This document shows, piece by piece, positions 38,786 through 47,787 of a stretch of 64,000 nt of DNA. Both the position numbers and the translations under genes were made by a program. Location of the stretch: positions 930,001 to 994,000 of the forward strand of contig NZ_CP103371.1 in assembly GCF_024802625.1 (NCBI RefSeq). Reading direction: 5' to 3'. Position 1 is the first letter of the stretch, and every line of letters begins with the position of its first letter. The notes beneath the pieces are model-generated. The model searched no databases. It saw only the letters and a program-made list of their open reading frames with translations, and had not been told where the DNA came from. The stretch is from Massilia sp. H6 (GTDB lineage: Bacteria; Pseudomonadota; Gammaproteobacteria; Burkholderiales; Burkholderiaceae_D).

Positions 38786-38910
38786 CGCAGCCAACACCAT
38801 CAGGCGCCATCGACATCACTGCGGGCAGGGGCGAGCGGATCCAAGCCGCGCGCGTCTGCCCGCGTTGACATTCGCGCCCCGCACCAACTAGACAGGACAC
38901 CAACCGGGAC

Positions 38911-40059
38911 ATGGAATACAGTCCGCCGCCGCTGTTCAAACAAGGTGCCCCAGCACGGGTCAAGGCGATCGTCTTCGCGCTGATATCCGTCGTGCTGCTG
39001 GTGGTCGACGCGCGCTATCACACCCTCGGCACCGTGCGCCAGGTTGCGGCCACCGTGCTGTACCCACTGCAGATGGCCGCCCTGATGCCGCGTGAAGTGC
39101 TCGGCAACATGGGCGGCTATTTTTCGTCGCTCTCCACGCTCCAGAAAGAAGTGCGCGAGCTCAAGACGCAGCAGCTGGCGCAGGCGCGCGTGCTGCAGCA
39201 GGCGCAGTACGAGATGGCCGAAAACATCCATCTACGGCGCCTGATGGACGCGCGCCAGCACTTGCCGCTGCAGGCCCAGATGGCCGAGATCCTGTACGAC
39301 GCACGCGACCCGTCGACCCGCCGCGTGATACTCGACCGCGGCTCGCGCAATGATGTGGTGCTGGGCCTGCCGGTGATCGACCATGCCGGCGTGGTTGGCC
39401 AGGTCACGCGCGTGTTTCCGTTCACGTCCGAAGTCACGCTGCTCACCGACAAGGACCAGGCCATCCCGGTGCAGGTGCTGCGCAGCGGCCTGCGCAGCAT
39501 CGCCTACGGCCGCGGCCATTCCGGCCTGCTCGACCTGCGCTTCGTGGTGGCCAATGCCGACATCCAGGTCGGTGACGTGCTGGTTACCTCGGGCCTGGAC
39601 GGCATGTATCCGGCCGGCCTGGCGGTAGCCAAGGTGATCCAGGTCGAGAACGTTGCGGCCGGCGCTTTCGGGCGCGTGATTTGCCAGCCGCTGGCGGGCA
39701 TCGACCGCCAGCGCCAGCTCTTGATCATCATGTCGCAATCGAACCTGCCGCCGCGGCCCCAGCCCGAGGCGAAAGCTGCCGCCACCACCGCGCGCAGCAA
39801 GCTGCCGGACATGGCGCCGGTGCCGACCCCGCCGCTGGCGCCAATGCCGCTGCCGCCGCAGGGCGGGCCGCCAGGCCAGGGCGGGGCCGCCGAGGGGCAG
39901 GCCGGCCCGGCCAATGCGGTCGCCGGCGTCGGCACGCCGGCGCGCACCGCGCCAGCCACCGCCGCGCCAGCCACCACGGCACCAGCCACCACCGCACCAG
40001 CCACCACCGCCGGCGCGGTCGCCACGCCGGCGCGCCCAGCCGCCACGGAGAATCGATAA
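38911..40059 (+). CDS. mreC: Rod shape-determining protein MreC
   Basis: This 382-residue bitopic protein links MreB to the peptidoglycan synthases. It has one N-terminal transmembrane helix, a coiled coil (about 60-110) and two beta-barrel domains with RGSRNDVVLGLPVIDHAGVVG. The C-terminus after residue 280 is a long Pro/Ala/Thr-rich tail containing four 15-bp direct repeats encoding APATA/APATT (39949-40008). Typical MreC lacks so long a tail. A TTGACA at 38865 could serve a secondary promoter, though its -10 is weak. Confidence 0.95.
   Translation: MEYSPPPLFKQGAPARVKAIVFALISVVLLVVDARYHTLGTVRQVAATVLYPLQMAALMPREVLGNMGGYFSSLSTLQKEVRELKTQQLAQARVLQQAQYEMAENIHLRRLMDARQHLPLQAQMAEILYDARDPSTRRVILDRGSRNDVVLGLPVIDHAGVVGQVTRVFPFTSEVTLLTDKDQAIPVQVLRSGLRSIAYGRGHSGLLDLRFVVANADIQVGDVLVTSGLDGMYPAGLAVAKVIQVENVAAGAFGRVICQPLAGIDRQRQLLIIMSQSNLPPRPQPEAKAAATTARSKLPDMAPVPTPPLAPMPLPPQGGPPGQGGAAEGQAGPANAVAGVGTPARTAPATAAPATTAPATTAPATTAGAVATPARPAATENR
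39949..40008 (+). repeat. Four 15-bp tandem repeats in mreC
   Basis: Units of the form GC(G/A)CCAGCCACC(G/A)C(C/G) repeat four times; the last two are identical. They encode one APATA and three APATT pentapeptides in the disordered tail of MreC. Such arrays expand and contract by slippage, in frame. Confidence 0.85.
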
Positions 40060-40578
40060 ATGGCCGGTAACCGCCCGCATTACATCCTGCTGCCCGTCAG
40101 CCCACTGTTCATTACCTTCAGCCTGGTGTGCGCCTTCATGCTCAACCTGCTGCCGCTCGGCCGCTGGGTGGGTACGCCCGACTTCGTCGCCGTGGTGCTG
40201 GTGTTCTGGGGCATCCACCAGCCGCGCCGGGTGGGCATCGGGGTGGCGTTCGTGATGGGCCTGCTGATGGACGTGCACGACGCCAGCCTGCTGGGCGAAA
40301 ATGCGCTCGCCTACACGCTGCTGTCCTACCTTGCCATCATGATCCACCGCCGCGTGCTGTGGTTCCCCATGCTGACCCAGGCCATGCACGTGTTTCCGCT
40401 GCTGCTGTTCGCGCAGGCCGTCCAGGCCGTGGTGCACTTTACCGCGTCGGGCCGCTTCCCGGGCCTGCTGCATTTCGTCGAAAGCCTGGTCGCCGTCGCA
40501 CTGTGGCCGGTGATCACCTGGCTGCTGCTGGCGCCGCAGCGCCGCGCCGTCGACCGCGACCATACCCGGCCGATCTGA
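40060..40578 (+). CDS. mreD: Rod shape-determining protein MreD
   Basis: This 172-residue inner-membrane protein has five to six hydrophobic segments and the family-typical VVLVFWGIHQPRRVGIGVAF and GLLMDVHDASLLGENALAY. It partners MreC and RodA in the elongasome. Its ATG directly follows the mreC stop codon, so translation is likely coupled. Confidence 0.94.
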   Translation: MAGNRPHYILLPVSPLFITFSLVCAFMLNLLPLGRWVGTPDFVAVVLVFWGIHQPRRVGIGVAFVMGLLMDVHDASLLGENALAYTLLSYLAIMIHRRVLWFPMLTQAMHVFPLLLFAQAVQAVVHFTASGRFPGLLHFVESLVAVALWPVITWLLLAPQRRAVDRDHTRPI

Positions 40579-40606
40579 TGCCTGTTTCACGATCCGAGCA
40601 AGTGCT

Positions 40607-42568
40607 GTGACCGAATTCAAGGACAACGACCGCGAGATCCACCAGTTCCGCACGCGCATGACAGCGCTGGTGGGGCTGGTCTTCATCTGCTTTGGCCTGC
40701 TGGTGGCGCGCTTCGTCTGGCTGCAGGTGCTGCGCTACGACCAGTTCGCGCTGCAGGCAGAAGACAACCGCATCGCGCTGGTGCCGATCGTGCCCAACCG
40801 CGGATTGATCGTGGACCGCAACGGCGTGGTCCTGGCCCGCAACTATTCGGCCTATACGCTCGAGATCACGCGCTCCAAGCTGCAATCGAACCTGGAATCG
40901 GTGATCGACGAACTGTCCAAGCTGGTCGTCATCGAGCAGCGCGACCGGCGCCGCTTCAAGCGCCTGCTGGAAGAATCGCGCAGTTTTGCAAGCGTGCCGA
41001 TCCGCACCCGCCTGACCGACGACGAAGTGGCGCGCTTCACCGCCCAGCGCTTCCGCTTCCCGGGCGTGGAGGTGCAGGCGCGCCTGTTTCGCCAGTACCC
41101 GCTGGGAGAAACCGCTTCGCACGTGATCGGCTATATCGGCCGCATCAACCAGAAAGAGGCTGCCAGGCTCGAAGAAGACGAACTGGCCGCCAACTACAAG
41201 GGCACCGAGCATATCGGCAAAGAGGGCGTCGAGAAGAAGTACGAAAGCCACCTGCATGGCACCACCGGCTACGAGCAGGTCGAACGTTCGGCCGGGGGGC
41301 GCGCCATTCGCACCCTGTCGCGCACCGCACCGGTCCCGGGCAGCAACCTGATCCTCTCGCTCGACATCGAACTGCAGAAGGTCATCGAGGAAGCCTTTGG
41401 AGACAATCGCGGCGCGCTGGTGGCAATCGAGCCGGCCACGGGCGACGTGCTGGCCTATGTCTCGCGCCCCGGCTACGATCCCAACCTGTTCGTGGACGGC
41501 ATCGACACCCAGAGCTGGAACGAACTCAATACCTCGCTCGACAGGCCCTTGATGAACCGTCCGCTGTCGGGCACCTATCCGCCAGGCTCGACCTTCAAGC
41601 CTTTCATGGCGCTGGCAGCGCTCGAAATGGGCCTGCGCAAGCCGAGCGACGCGATTCGCGACCCCGGCTTCTTCATGCTGGGCGGCCACCGCTTCAATGA
41701 CGACAAGCCGGGCGGCCACGGCACCGTCGACATGTACAAGTCGGTGGTGGAGTCGTGCGACACTTATTATTACCAGCTCGGCCACGAGATGGGGATCGAC
41801 AGGATGTCGAGTTTCATGGGGCAGTTCGGCTTCGGCTCCGCAACCGGCATCGACCTTGACCACGAGAAGACCGGCGTACTGCCGTCCAAGGAGTGGAAGG
41901 CCAAGCGCTTTGCCAAGAGCCGCGCGGCACAGAAATGGGTAGGCGGCGATACCATTTCAGTGTCGATCGGGCAGGGCTTCAACAACTACAGCATGATTCA
42001 ACTGGCGCACGCGGTCTCGACCCTGGCCAACAACGGCGTGGTGATGAAGCCGCACCTGGTCAAGATGATCGAGGACGGCGCCACCAAGCAGCGCACCCTG
42101 ACGGTGCAAAAAGAGAGCCGCCGCATCCCGCTCAAGCAGGAAAACATCGATTTTATCAAGCACACCATGGTGGGCGTGACCCAGGAGTCCTACGGCACCG
42201 GCCATCGCGCTTTCGCCAACGCCGGCTATATCTCGGCGGGCAAGACCGGCACCGCGCAGGTGATCGGCCTGAAAGGCCAGAAGTACAATGCCAACGCCAT
42301 CGACGAGCGCCATCGCGACAACGCACTCTACGTCGCTTTCGCCCCCGCCGACAATCCACGGATCGCGATCGCCCTGGTCGTGGAAAATGCCGGCTTTGGC
42401 GCGGCCTCCGCGGCGCCGATCGCGCGCAAGGCGCTCGACTACTACCTGTTGGGCAAGCGCCCGGCGCCACCCAAGCCCAAAGATCCCCCCGCGGGCCGCA
42501 AGGCCGCCCCGGCCGCCGCGACACCGGCCGCCGCCCCGGTGGCCAGCCCCGCCATCAGAAAGGAATAA
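40607..42568 (+). CDS. mrdA: Penicillin-binding protein 2 (elongation transpeptidase)
   Basis: This 653-residue transpeptidase crosslinks peptidoglycan in the side wall. It has one N-terminal transmembrane helix (ALVGLVFICFGLLVARFVW), a dimerisation domain and a transpeptidase domain with Ser328 in GSTFK (SxxK), the SCD motif in VVESCDTYYYQLG and KTGTAQ. The C-terminus has a Pro/Ala/Lys-rich tail. The GTG start at 40607 gives the expected N-terminus. It is 28 bp after mreD and 4 bp before rodA. Confidence 0.96.
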   Translation: MTEFKDNDREIHQFRTRMTALVGLVFICFGLLVARFVWLQVLRYDQFALQAEDNRIALVPIVPNRGLIVDRNGVVLARNYSAYTLEITRSKLQSNLESVIDELSKLVVIEQRDRRRFKRLLEESRSFASVPIRTRLTDDEVARFTAQRFRFPGVEVQARLFRQYPLGETASHVIGYIGRINQKEAARLEEDELAANYKGTEHIGKEGVEKKYESHLHGTTGYEQVERSAGGRAIRTLSRTAPVPGSNLILSLDIELQKVIEEAFGDNRGALVAIEPATGDVLAYVSRPGYDPNLFVDGIDTQSWNELNTSLDRPLMNRPLSGTYPPGSTFKPFMALAALEMGLRKPSDAIRDPGFFMLGGHRFNDDKPGGHGTVDMYKSVVESCDTYYYQLGHEMGIDRMSSFMGQFGFGSATGIDLDHEKTGVLPSKEWKAKRFAKSRAAQKWVGGDTISVSIGQGFNNYSMIQLAHAVSTLANNGVVMKPHLVKMIEDGATKQRTLTVQKESRRIPLKQENIDFIKHTMVGVTQESYGTGHRAFANAGYISAGKTGTAQVIGLKGQKYNANAIDERHRDNALYVAFAPADNPRIAIALVVENAGFGAASAAPIARKALDYYLLGKRPAPPKPKDPPAGRKAAPAAATPAAAPVASPAIRKE

Positions 42569-42572
42569 GCCC

Positions 42573-43688
42573 ATGGCGCGCATTCCAGAACGCCGCTCGC
42601 TGCGGCGCCGCCTGCGTCCGTATTTCACGGTCTTCGACTGGCCGCTCGGGCTGGTGCTGTTCATCCTGATGATGACCAGCGTGATTACAATGACCTCGGC
42701 CGGGGCCGACTATCCAGGCCGCGTCGAACACCAGATCCGCAATTTCCTGCTCGCGTTCGCGGTAATGTGGGTGACGGCCAACGTGCCCCCGCAGACGCTG
42801 ATGCGCCTTGCGGTACCGATCTATACGATCGGGGTTGCGTTGCTGATCGCCGTGGCGATGTTCGGCATCATCAAGAAGGGCGCGCGGCGCTGGCTCTACG
42901 TCGGCGTGGATATCCAGCCCTCAGAAATCCTCAAGATCGCCACGCCTTTGATGCTGGCCTGGTATTTCCAGCAGCGCGCGAATGCCAACAACTGGAAATC
43001 GTTCGCGATCGCGGCGGCGCTGGTCCTGATCCCGTTTGTCCTGATCGCCAAGCAGCCCGATCTCGGCACCAGCCTGATGGTCGCATCGTCGGGCTTTTAC
43101 GTGATCTTCTTGGCCGGCCTGCCGTGGAAGGCATTGCTGGGACTGGGCATCGCCGGCGCGGCCGCGCTGCCGATCGGCTGGTCGATGATGCACGACTACC
43201 AGCGCGAGCGGGTGATGACCCTGATCGACCCGACCTCCGACCCGCTTGGCAAGGGCTTCCACATCATCCAGTCGGAGATTGCGATCGGCTCCGGCGGCAT
43301 CCTGGGCAAGGGCTATGGCAAGGGCACGCAAAGCTACCTGGAATTCGTCCCCGAGCAGACCACCGACTTTGTGTTTGCCGTGTATTCGGAAGAGTTCGGG
43401 CTGGTTGGCAATCTGTTCCTGTTGCTGGTCTACCTGCTGCTGATCGGGCGCGGGCTGATGATCGCGGCAAATGCAGCCAACACCTTCGGCCGCCTGCTGG
43501 CTGGCGCGATCACGATGATGTTCTTCACCTACGCCTTCGTCAACATGGGGATGGTCATCGGCATCCTGCCAGTGGTCGGCGTGCCCTTGCCCTTGATGAG
43601 CTATGGCGGAACTGCCTTCATTACCCTCGGACTCGGCGCTGGCATATTGATGAGTATTCAAAGACACCGTAAACTAGTACAGACGTAA
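42573..43688 (+). CDS. rodA: Peptidoglycan glycosyltransferase RodA
   Basis: This 371-residue SEDS-family polymerase has about ten transmembrane helices and partners PBP2. Motifs include KKGARRWLYVG, LIAKQPDLGTSLM with the catalytic Asp region, FVPEQTTDFVFAVYSEE and GVPLPLMSYGGTAFIT. The start was set at the ATG at 42573 behind an AAGGAA ribosome site; a longer frame upstream overlaps mrdA in another phase. Confidence 0.96.
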   Translation: MARIPERRSLRRRLRPYFTVFDWPLGLVLFILMMTSVITMTSAGADYPGRVEHQIRNFLLAFAVMWVTANVPPQTLMRLAVPIYTIGVALLIAVAMFGIIKKGARRWLYVGVDIQPSEILKIATPLMLAWYFQQRANANNWKSFAIAAALVLIPFVLIAKQPDLGTSLMVASSGFYVIFLAGLPWKALLGLGIAGAAALPIGWSMMHDYQRERVMTLIDPTSDPLGKGFHIIQSEIAIGSGGILGKGYGKGTQSYLEFVPEQTTDFVFAVYSEEFGLVGNLFLLLVYLLLIGRGLMIAANAANTFGRLLAGAITMMFFTYAFVNMGMVIGILPVVGVPLPLMSYGGTAFITLGLGAGILMSIQRHRKLVQT

Positions 43689-43705
43689 TTGAACAAGGAC
43701 TGCGA

Positions 43706-44713
43706 ATGGCCGTTCCAAGAAAACAACTTGTAGCGGTCCTAGCCACCGCAACGCTGCTGCCCATCCTGATGAGCGGTTGCAGCAGCACGGGCGAGCACAA
43801 ACGCCTGGTGCCGATGCCGTGGGGCCAGCGGCCGGCCGCGAAGCATCCCGAGGCGCCCAAGCTGCCGCCAGCCAATTCTGGCCGCGGCGGCTATTACAAG
43901 GACGATGGCCCCGGCACCAATCCGCCGCCCGGCCTGCTCGAGCTGCCGGACGCCATCGTCCGCGCTGAGCCCTATTCGAAGTGGGCCAACCGTCCTTACT
44001 CCGTATTCGGGCAGACCTATACCCCGATCACCCACGACGACCCGTTCGTCCAGCGCGGCGTGGCCAGCTGGTACGGCGTCAAGTTTCATGGCCAGAAGAC
44101 GTCGTCGGGCGAACTCTACGACATGTACAAGATGACGGCCGCGCACCCGACGCTGCCGATTCCCTCGTACGTGCGCGTCACCAGCCTGGACTCGGGTAAC
44201 GCCGTCATCGTGCGCATCAACGACCGCGGCCCCTTCCATGCCAGCCGCGTGATCGACGTCTCGTACACGGCCGCACTCAAGCTCGGCCTGCTCGGCCGTG
44301 GCAGCCACAAGGTCGAGGTCGAGCGCCTGTTCCCCAACGACCCGTCGCGCATCGCCACGCTGCGCCGCGCGCTGACCTCGCAGGCCCAGTCGGCGCCGCC
44401 GGAAATCACGGCGCTGATGCTGGAAGATACCGTGCGCTCGGACAGCGCCGCCGTCGCCCAGGTGGTTCCGAAGCTGGTCGCGGCCGGCACCTTCTATGTG
44501 CAGCTCGGCTCCTACAGCCGCGCCGGCACCGCCGAAGCGCTGAGCGAACGCCTGGCGCAGGCCGGACTCGCGCTGGGCAGCCTGGAAGTAGTAAAGGCCG
44601 GATCGCTCAACCGCCTGCTCGGCGGGCCGTTCGCGAGCCGCGAGGCGGCGATGGAGGCGGCGATGGCGGTGCCATCGTCGTTTGGGTTGAAGCCGATTGT
44701 CGTGAAGCGTTAA
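43706..44713 (+). CDS. rlpA: RlpA-family septal ring lytic transglycosylase
   Basis: This 335-residue lipoprotein has a lipobox LMSGC (Cys25), a double-psi beta-barrel catalytic domain (GVASWYGVKFHGQKTSSGE, then VIVRINDRGPFHASRVIDVS with the catalytic Asp) and a C-terminal SPOR domain starting near GTFYVQLGSYSRAGTAE. RlpA cleaves denuded glycan strands at the septum, and SPOR targets it there. It follows rodA by 17 bp. Its stop codon overlaps that of the convergent SPOR gene. Confidence 0.94.
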   Translation: MAVPRKQLVAVLATATLLPILMSGCSSTGEHKRLVPMPWGQRPAAKHPEAPKLPPANSGRGGYYKDDGPGTNPPPGLLELPDAIVRAEPYSKWANRPYSVFGQTYTPITHDDPFVQRGVASWYGVKFHGQKTSSGELYDMYKMTAAHPTLPIPSYVRVTSLDSGNAVIVRINDRGPFHASRVIDVSYTAALKLGLLGRGSHKVEVERLFPNDPSRIATLRRALTSQAQSAPPEITALMLEDTVRSDSAAVAQVVPKLVAAGTFYVQLGSYSRAGTAEALSERLAQAGLALGSLEVVKAGSLNRLLGGPFASREAAMEAAMAVPSSFGLKPIVVKR

Positions 44714-45408
44714 TCGCAGGCGCGCAGCTGCAAGCCCTTGAAATCGTCGGCAATGCCTGCCAGGCGCCGGCGCTCCTCCAACGTCAGGTCGCGAAACTTC
44801 CAGCTGGCGCGCGTGCCTTGCGGGCCGCGCGGCAGCACGCGCACGCCGCGTACGCCCTGGCGGCCAAGCGCGGCGGCCAGGTTTTGCGCGGCGGCGTCAC
44901 TCTTGAACACCCCCAGCGAGATCGCCCACTTGATCGGCGACTCGCCCTGCATCACGAAGAAATTCGTCACGCCGCGTTCTTTCAGTTCTGCCACGCGGCG
45001 GTCTGCGCCCTCCTTGCCGCCGCTGGGGGGCAGGTAGACCAGGTGGCTGGTCACTTCCTGGAACGGCACGCTGGTGCGCGACAGGCGCGTGCCCAGTTCC
45101 AGGCGCGCGAGGCGCGACTCGAAGCGGCGCGCGTCTCCGGCAGCAAGAGCGCCGGCCTGCATGCAGGCGACGATGTCCGGCGCCGGCGCAGCTGGCGCCG
45201 CCGGTTCGGCAGGCAATGCGGCCACCGAGGGTAGGGCGCTGCTGCGGGCCTCGGCCGCGGTCAGCATCACCAGGCGCTCGGCGGCGAGCTGGTTCTTCAG
45301 GCGCTGCGGTTCGCGCTCGCCGCCGCCGGCCTGGCCCAGATAACCCTGGCCATAGGCGAACAGCAGGGCGTTGGCGGCCAGCAGCGCCCAGAATACGAAT
45401 CTCAACAA
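44710..45408 (-). CDS. SPOR-domain membrane protein
   Basis: This protein of about 232 residues has an N-terminal transmembrane anchor (FVFWALLAANALLFAYG), a variable middle and a C-terminal SPOR-type domain (SHLVYLPPSGG, then WAISLGVFKSDAAAQNLAAAL). It likely binds denuded septal peptidoglycan. No ATG fits the start: a TTG at 45408 lies 7 bp after a GGGAG ribosome site and just before the anchor, so I chose it. It is the last gene of the SDR-birA-coaX unit and converges on rlpA. Confidence 0.8.
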   Translation of the reverse strand: MLRFVFWALLAANALLFAYGQGYLGQAGGGEREPQRLKNQLAAERLVMLTAAEARSSALPSVAALPAEPAAPAAPAPDIVACMQAGALAAGDARRFESRLARLELGTRLSRTSVPFQEVTSHLVYLPPSGGKEGADRRVAELKERGVTNFFVMQGESPIKWAISLGVFKSDAAAQNLAAALGRQGVRGVRVLPRGPQGTRASWKFRDLTLEERRRLAGIADDFKGLQLRACD

Positions 45409-45424
45409 ATGCGCTCTCCCATTG

Positions 45425-46162
45425 TCAGGCGGCGGCCGCTGCATGCAGGCCGACCAGCACGATATTATCGACCAGGCGGTGGGCCACCTTGAGCGCTGGC
45501 GCAATATAGGGCGCCGCGCCGCCCGAGACGATGCAGGCGCTGGCGCCGCGCGTGCCATGTGCGGCGCAGGCGCGCTCGATCGCGCCGGCTTGCGCCGACA
45601 GGATGCCCGACACGATCGCGTCGTCGGTATTGTCGCCGAACAGCGGTGGTGGCGCGGCGCCGGGCAGCACCTGGGGCAGCCCGGCGGTATTGCGGGCCAA
45701 TGAGGTGGCCATCAGCGCCAGGCCGGGCAGGATCATGCCACCGATGAACAGGCCGTCGGCGCGCACCGCATCGATCGTGGTCGCGGTGCCGCAGGTGGCG
45801 ACGATCAGGTCCTGGCCGGGCGCCAGGGCGCGCGCGCCGATGGCGGCGGCGAAGCGGTCGCAACCCAGCTGGGCCGGGTTGCGGTAGCCGTTGAGCAGGC
45901 CGGCGCGCGCGTGGGTCGAGGCAAACCAATCGACCGTGATCGCCTCGGGCAAGGCCTGGGCGATACGCGCGCGCACGTCAGGCCCGGCCACGTTGGCGAT
46001 GAAGGCGCGGCCGATCCCGGCGCGGCGCCAGGCGGCGGCAATATCGACCAGGTCGGCGTGCGGCGCGGCGTGGCTCGTTTCCCACTCTCCCAGCGCCGCG
46101 CCCGGAAGGGCGATCGCCCACTTGATACGCGTATTGCCGGCGTCGATCAGCAGCAGCTTCAT
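45425..46162 (-). CDS. coaX: Type III pantothenate kinase
   Basis: This 245-residue enzyme phosphorylates pantothenate, the first step of coenzyme A synthesis. The ASKHA-fold phosphate motif MKLLLIDAGNTRIKWAI and the GCDRFAAAIGAR and ATCGTATTIDAV motifs identify the CoaX class, which is not inhibited by CoA. The start overlaps the birA stop, and SPOR follows by 16 bp. Confidence 0.95.
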   Translation of the reverse strand: MKLLLIDAGNTRIKWAIALPGAALGEWETSHAAPHADLVDIAAAWRRAGIGRAFIANVAGPDVRARIAQALPEAITVDWFASTHARAGLLNGYRNPAQLGCDRFAAAIGARALAPGQDLIVATCGTATTIDAVRADGLFIGGMILPGLALMATSLARNTAGLPQVLPGAAPPPLFGDNTDDAIVSGILSAQAGAIERACAAHGTRGASACIVSGGAAPYIAPALKVAHRLVDNIVLVGLHAAAAA

Positions 46163-46923
46163 GTCTTCACCCGCAGCGAGACGTCGCCCGCCAGCACCGC
46201 GACGCGTCCGGCCGCCGTATCGAGCAACAGGCGGCCCGCATCGTCGACGCCGGCGGCAAGGCCTTCTTGTACAACGGCGCCGTTGTCGATGACGGTCACG
46301 GTCTCGCCCTGCCAGGCATGGCGCAGGTTCCAGCGCGCGCAGAATGCCCCGAAGCCGCTTCTCGCGAACAGGTGCAGGGCCGCGCTCAAGGCGTCAAGCA
46401 GCTTGGCCATCAGTACCTCGCGGTCCATGCGCGCCAGCCAGGGCGCGCCGGCGGCGCTGCGGCCGATGCGTGCTTCCAGGTCGTCAGGCATTGCCAGATT
46501 GAGTCCGATGCCGATCACGGCCCAGGTGCCACCATCGGCTGCGCAGCGGGTTTCGACCAGAATGCCGGCCAGCTTGGCGCCGTCCTTGAGCACGTCGTTC
46601 GGCCACTTGAGCGCAACCTGCACGCCCAGCAGCCCCAGTGCGTCGCCCAGGGCCACGCCAACCGCCAGCGGCAAGCCGCTGAGCCTGTGCGGGCCGCCGT
46701 CGAATCTCCATGCCAGCGAAAAGGTCAGCGAGCCTTCGCTCGAAGACAGCCAGCTGCGCCCGGCGCGGCCACGGCCGGCGCTCTGGTGTTCGGCCACCAG
46801 CAGCAGCGGCCCGCACTGCTGCGCGGCACGTGCCAGCAAATCGGCATTGGTCGAGCCGGTCTCGGCCACCACCTCGACGGCGACGCCGGGGCCTGCCAGT
46901 GCGGCGATGCGTTCAGCGTTCAT
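46159..46923 (-). CDS. birA: Biotin-[acetyl-CoA carboxylase] ligase
   Basis: This 254-residue ligase attaches biotin to the carboxylase carrier protein. Motifs are STNADLL, the biotinyl-AMP loop GRGRAGRSW, and KWPNDVLKDGAKLAGILVE, followed by a C-terminal SH3-like domain. There is no N-terminal helix-turn-helix, so unlike E. coli BirA it should not act as a repressor. The ATG at 46923 overlaps the SDR stop and the stop overlaps coaX. Confidence 0.95.
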   Translation of the reverse strand: MNAERIAALAGPGVAVEVVAETGSTNADLLARAAQQCGPLLLVAEHQSAGRGRAGRSWLSSSEGSLTFSLAWRFDGGPHRLSGLPLAVGVALGDALGLLGVQVALKWPNDVLKDGAKLAGILVETRCAADGGTWAVIGIGLNLAMPDDLEARIGRSAAGAPWLARMDREVLMAKLLDALSAALHLFARSGFGAFCARWNLRHAWQGETVTVIDNGAVVQEGLAAGVDDAGRLLLDTAAGRVAVLAGDVSLRVKT

Positions 46924-47714
46924 GCCTGACCCTGGCCTTGCTTGGTCGGCGCGCGCGAAAACGCAAAGTCGAACAGGGAGTTGGGCATCAGGCGCAGCAG
47001 CTTTGCGACCACGCCCATCTGCCAGGGCAGCACGCGGTAGCTGCTGCCGCGCGCGATCGTATCGGCCGCCTGCACCGCGAAACGCGCCACCGGCATCAAA
47101 AAGGGCATCGGGAATCGATTCTGGCGCGTCATGGGGGTGTCGATGTAGCCGGGAGCAATGGTCACCACCTTGATGCCGGAGCTGCGCAGGTCCAGGCGCA
47201 GCGACTCGCAATAGCTGCGCACCGCCGCCTTCGAGGCGCAATAGGCGCCTGCGCCGCGCATGCCGCGCACGCCGGCCACGCTGCCGATGCCTACCAGCCT
47301 GCGCGGGCCGTGCTGCGAACGCATCGTGGCGATAAAGGGTGCAAAGGTGGCGACGGTGGCATTGACGTTGGTTGCGAACACCGCGTCGAATACTTCGAGG
47401 TCGCCGCTGCGGTCGGTGAGGGTACCTTGTGAGATCCCGGCGCTGGCTATCACGATGTCGGCGCCGCCATTGGCCGCGATGAAGTCGGCGGCAGCGGCGG
47501 CGACGGCCTGGCGGTCGGTGACATCGGCGGCGTAGATGCGGTGGCGTTCGGGATGGGGCAGGCTGGCTAACAGGTCGTCGAGCAGCTCGCGGCGGCGGGC
47601 CAGCAGTCCAAGGCAAGCGCCGCGCGCCGCGTATTCGCGCGCCAGCGCCGCGCCGATGCCGCTCGAGGCGCCGGTGATAAAGACCCGGTCCGAGCGGCCT
47701 GGCGCCGCGGTCAT
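46920..47714 (-). CDS. SDR-family NAD(P)-dependent oxidoreductase
   Basis: This 264-residue Rossmann-fold protein has the cofactor motif FITGASSGIGAALA, the catalytic Tyr-x-x-x-Lys in GAYCASKAAV and an Asn-containing FATNVNATVATF. This is the classical short-chain dehydrogenase layout, close to the YbbO/Sco-like group by overall look. The substrate is unknown. It begins a tight unit with birA and coaX, with 4-bp overlaps, though no metabolic link is obvious. Confidence 0.9.
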   Translation of the reverse strand: MTAAPGRSDRVFITGASSGIGAALAREYAARGACLGLLARRRELLDDLLASLPHPERHRIYAADVTDRQAVAAAAADFIAANGGADIVIASAGISQGTLTDRSGDLEVFDAVFATNVNATVATFAPFIATMRSQHGPRRLVGIGSVAGVRGMRGAGAYCASKAAVRSYCESLRLDLRSSGIKVVTIAPGYIDTPMTRQNRFPMPFLMPVARFAVQAADTIARGSSYRVLPWQMGVVAKLLRLMPNSLFDFAFSRAPTKQGQGQA

Positions 47715-47787
47715 TCCAGGTCCGCCTTCGCGCGTGCAGCCAGCGCGGCGGTGCAGGGCAGGCGGCGTAGCGGATGCATGCGGTAGC

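Noticed and set aside
38865-38893. Internal promoter before mreC (TTGACA with CTAGAC)
   Set aside because: The -35 is perfect but the -10 shares too few bases with the consensus; mreC can be transcribed from upstream of mreB.
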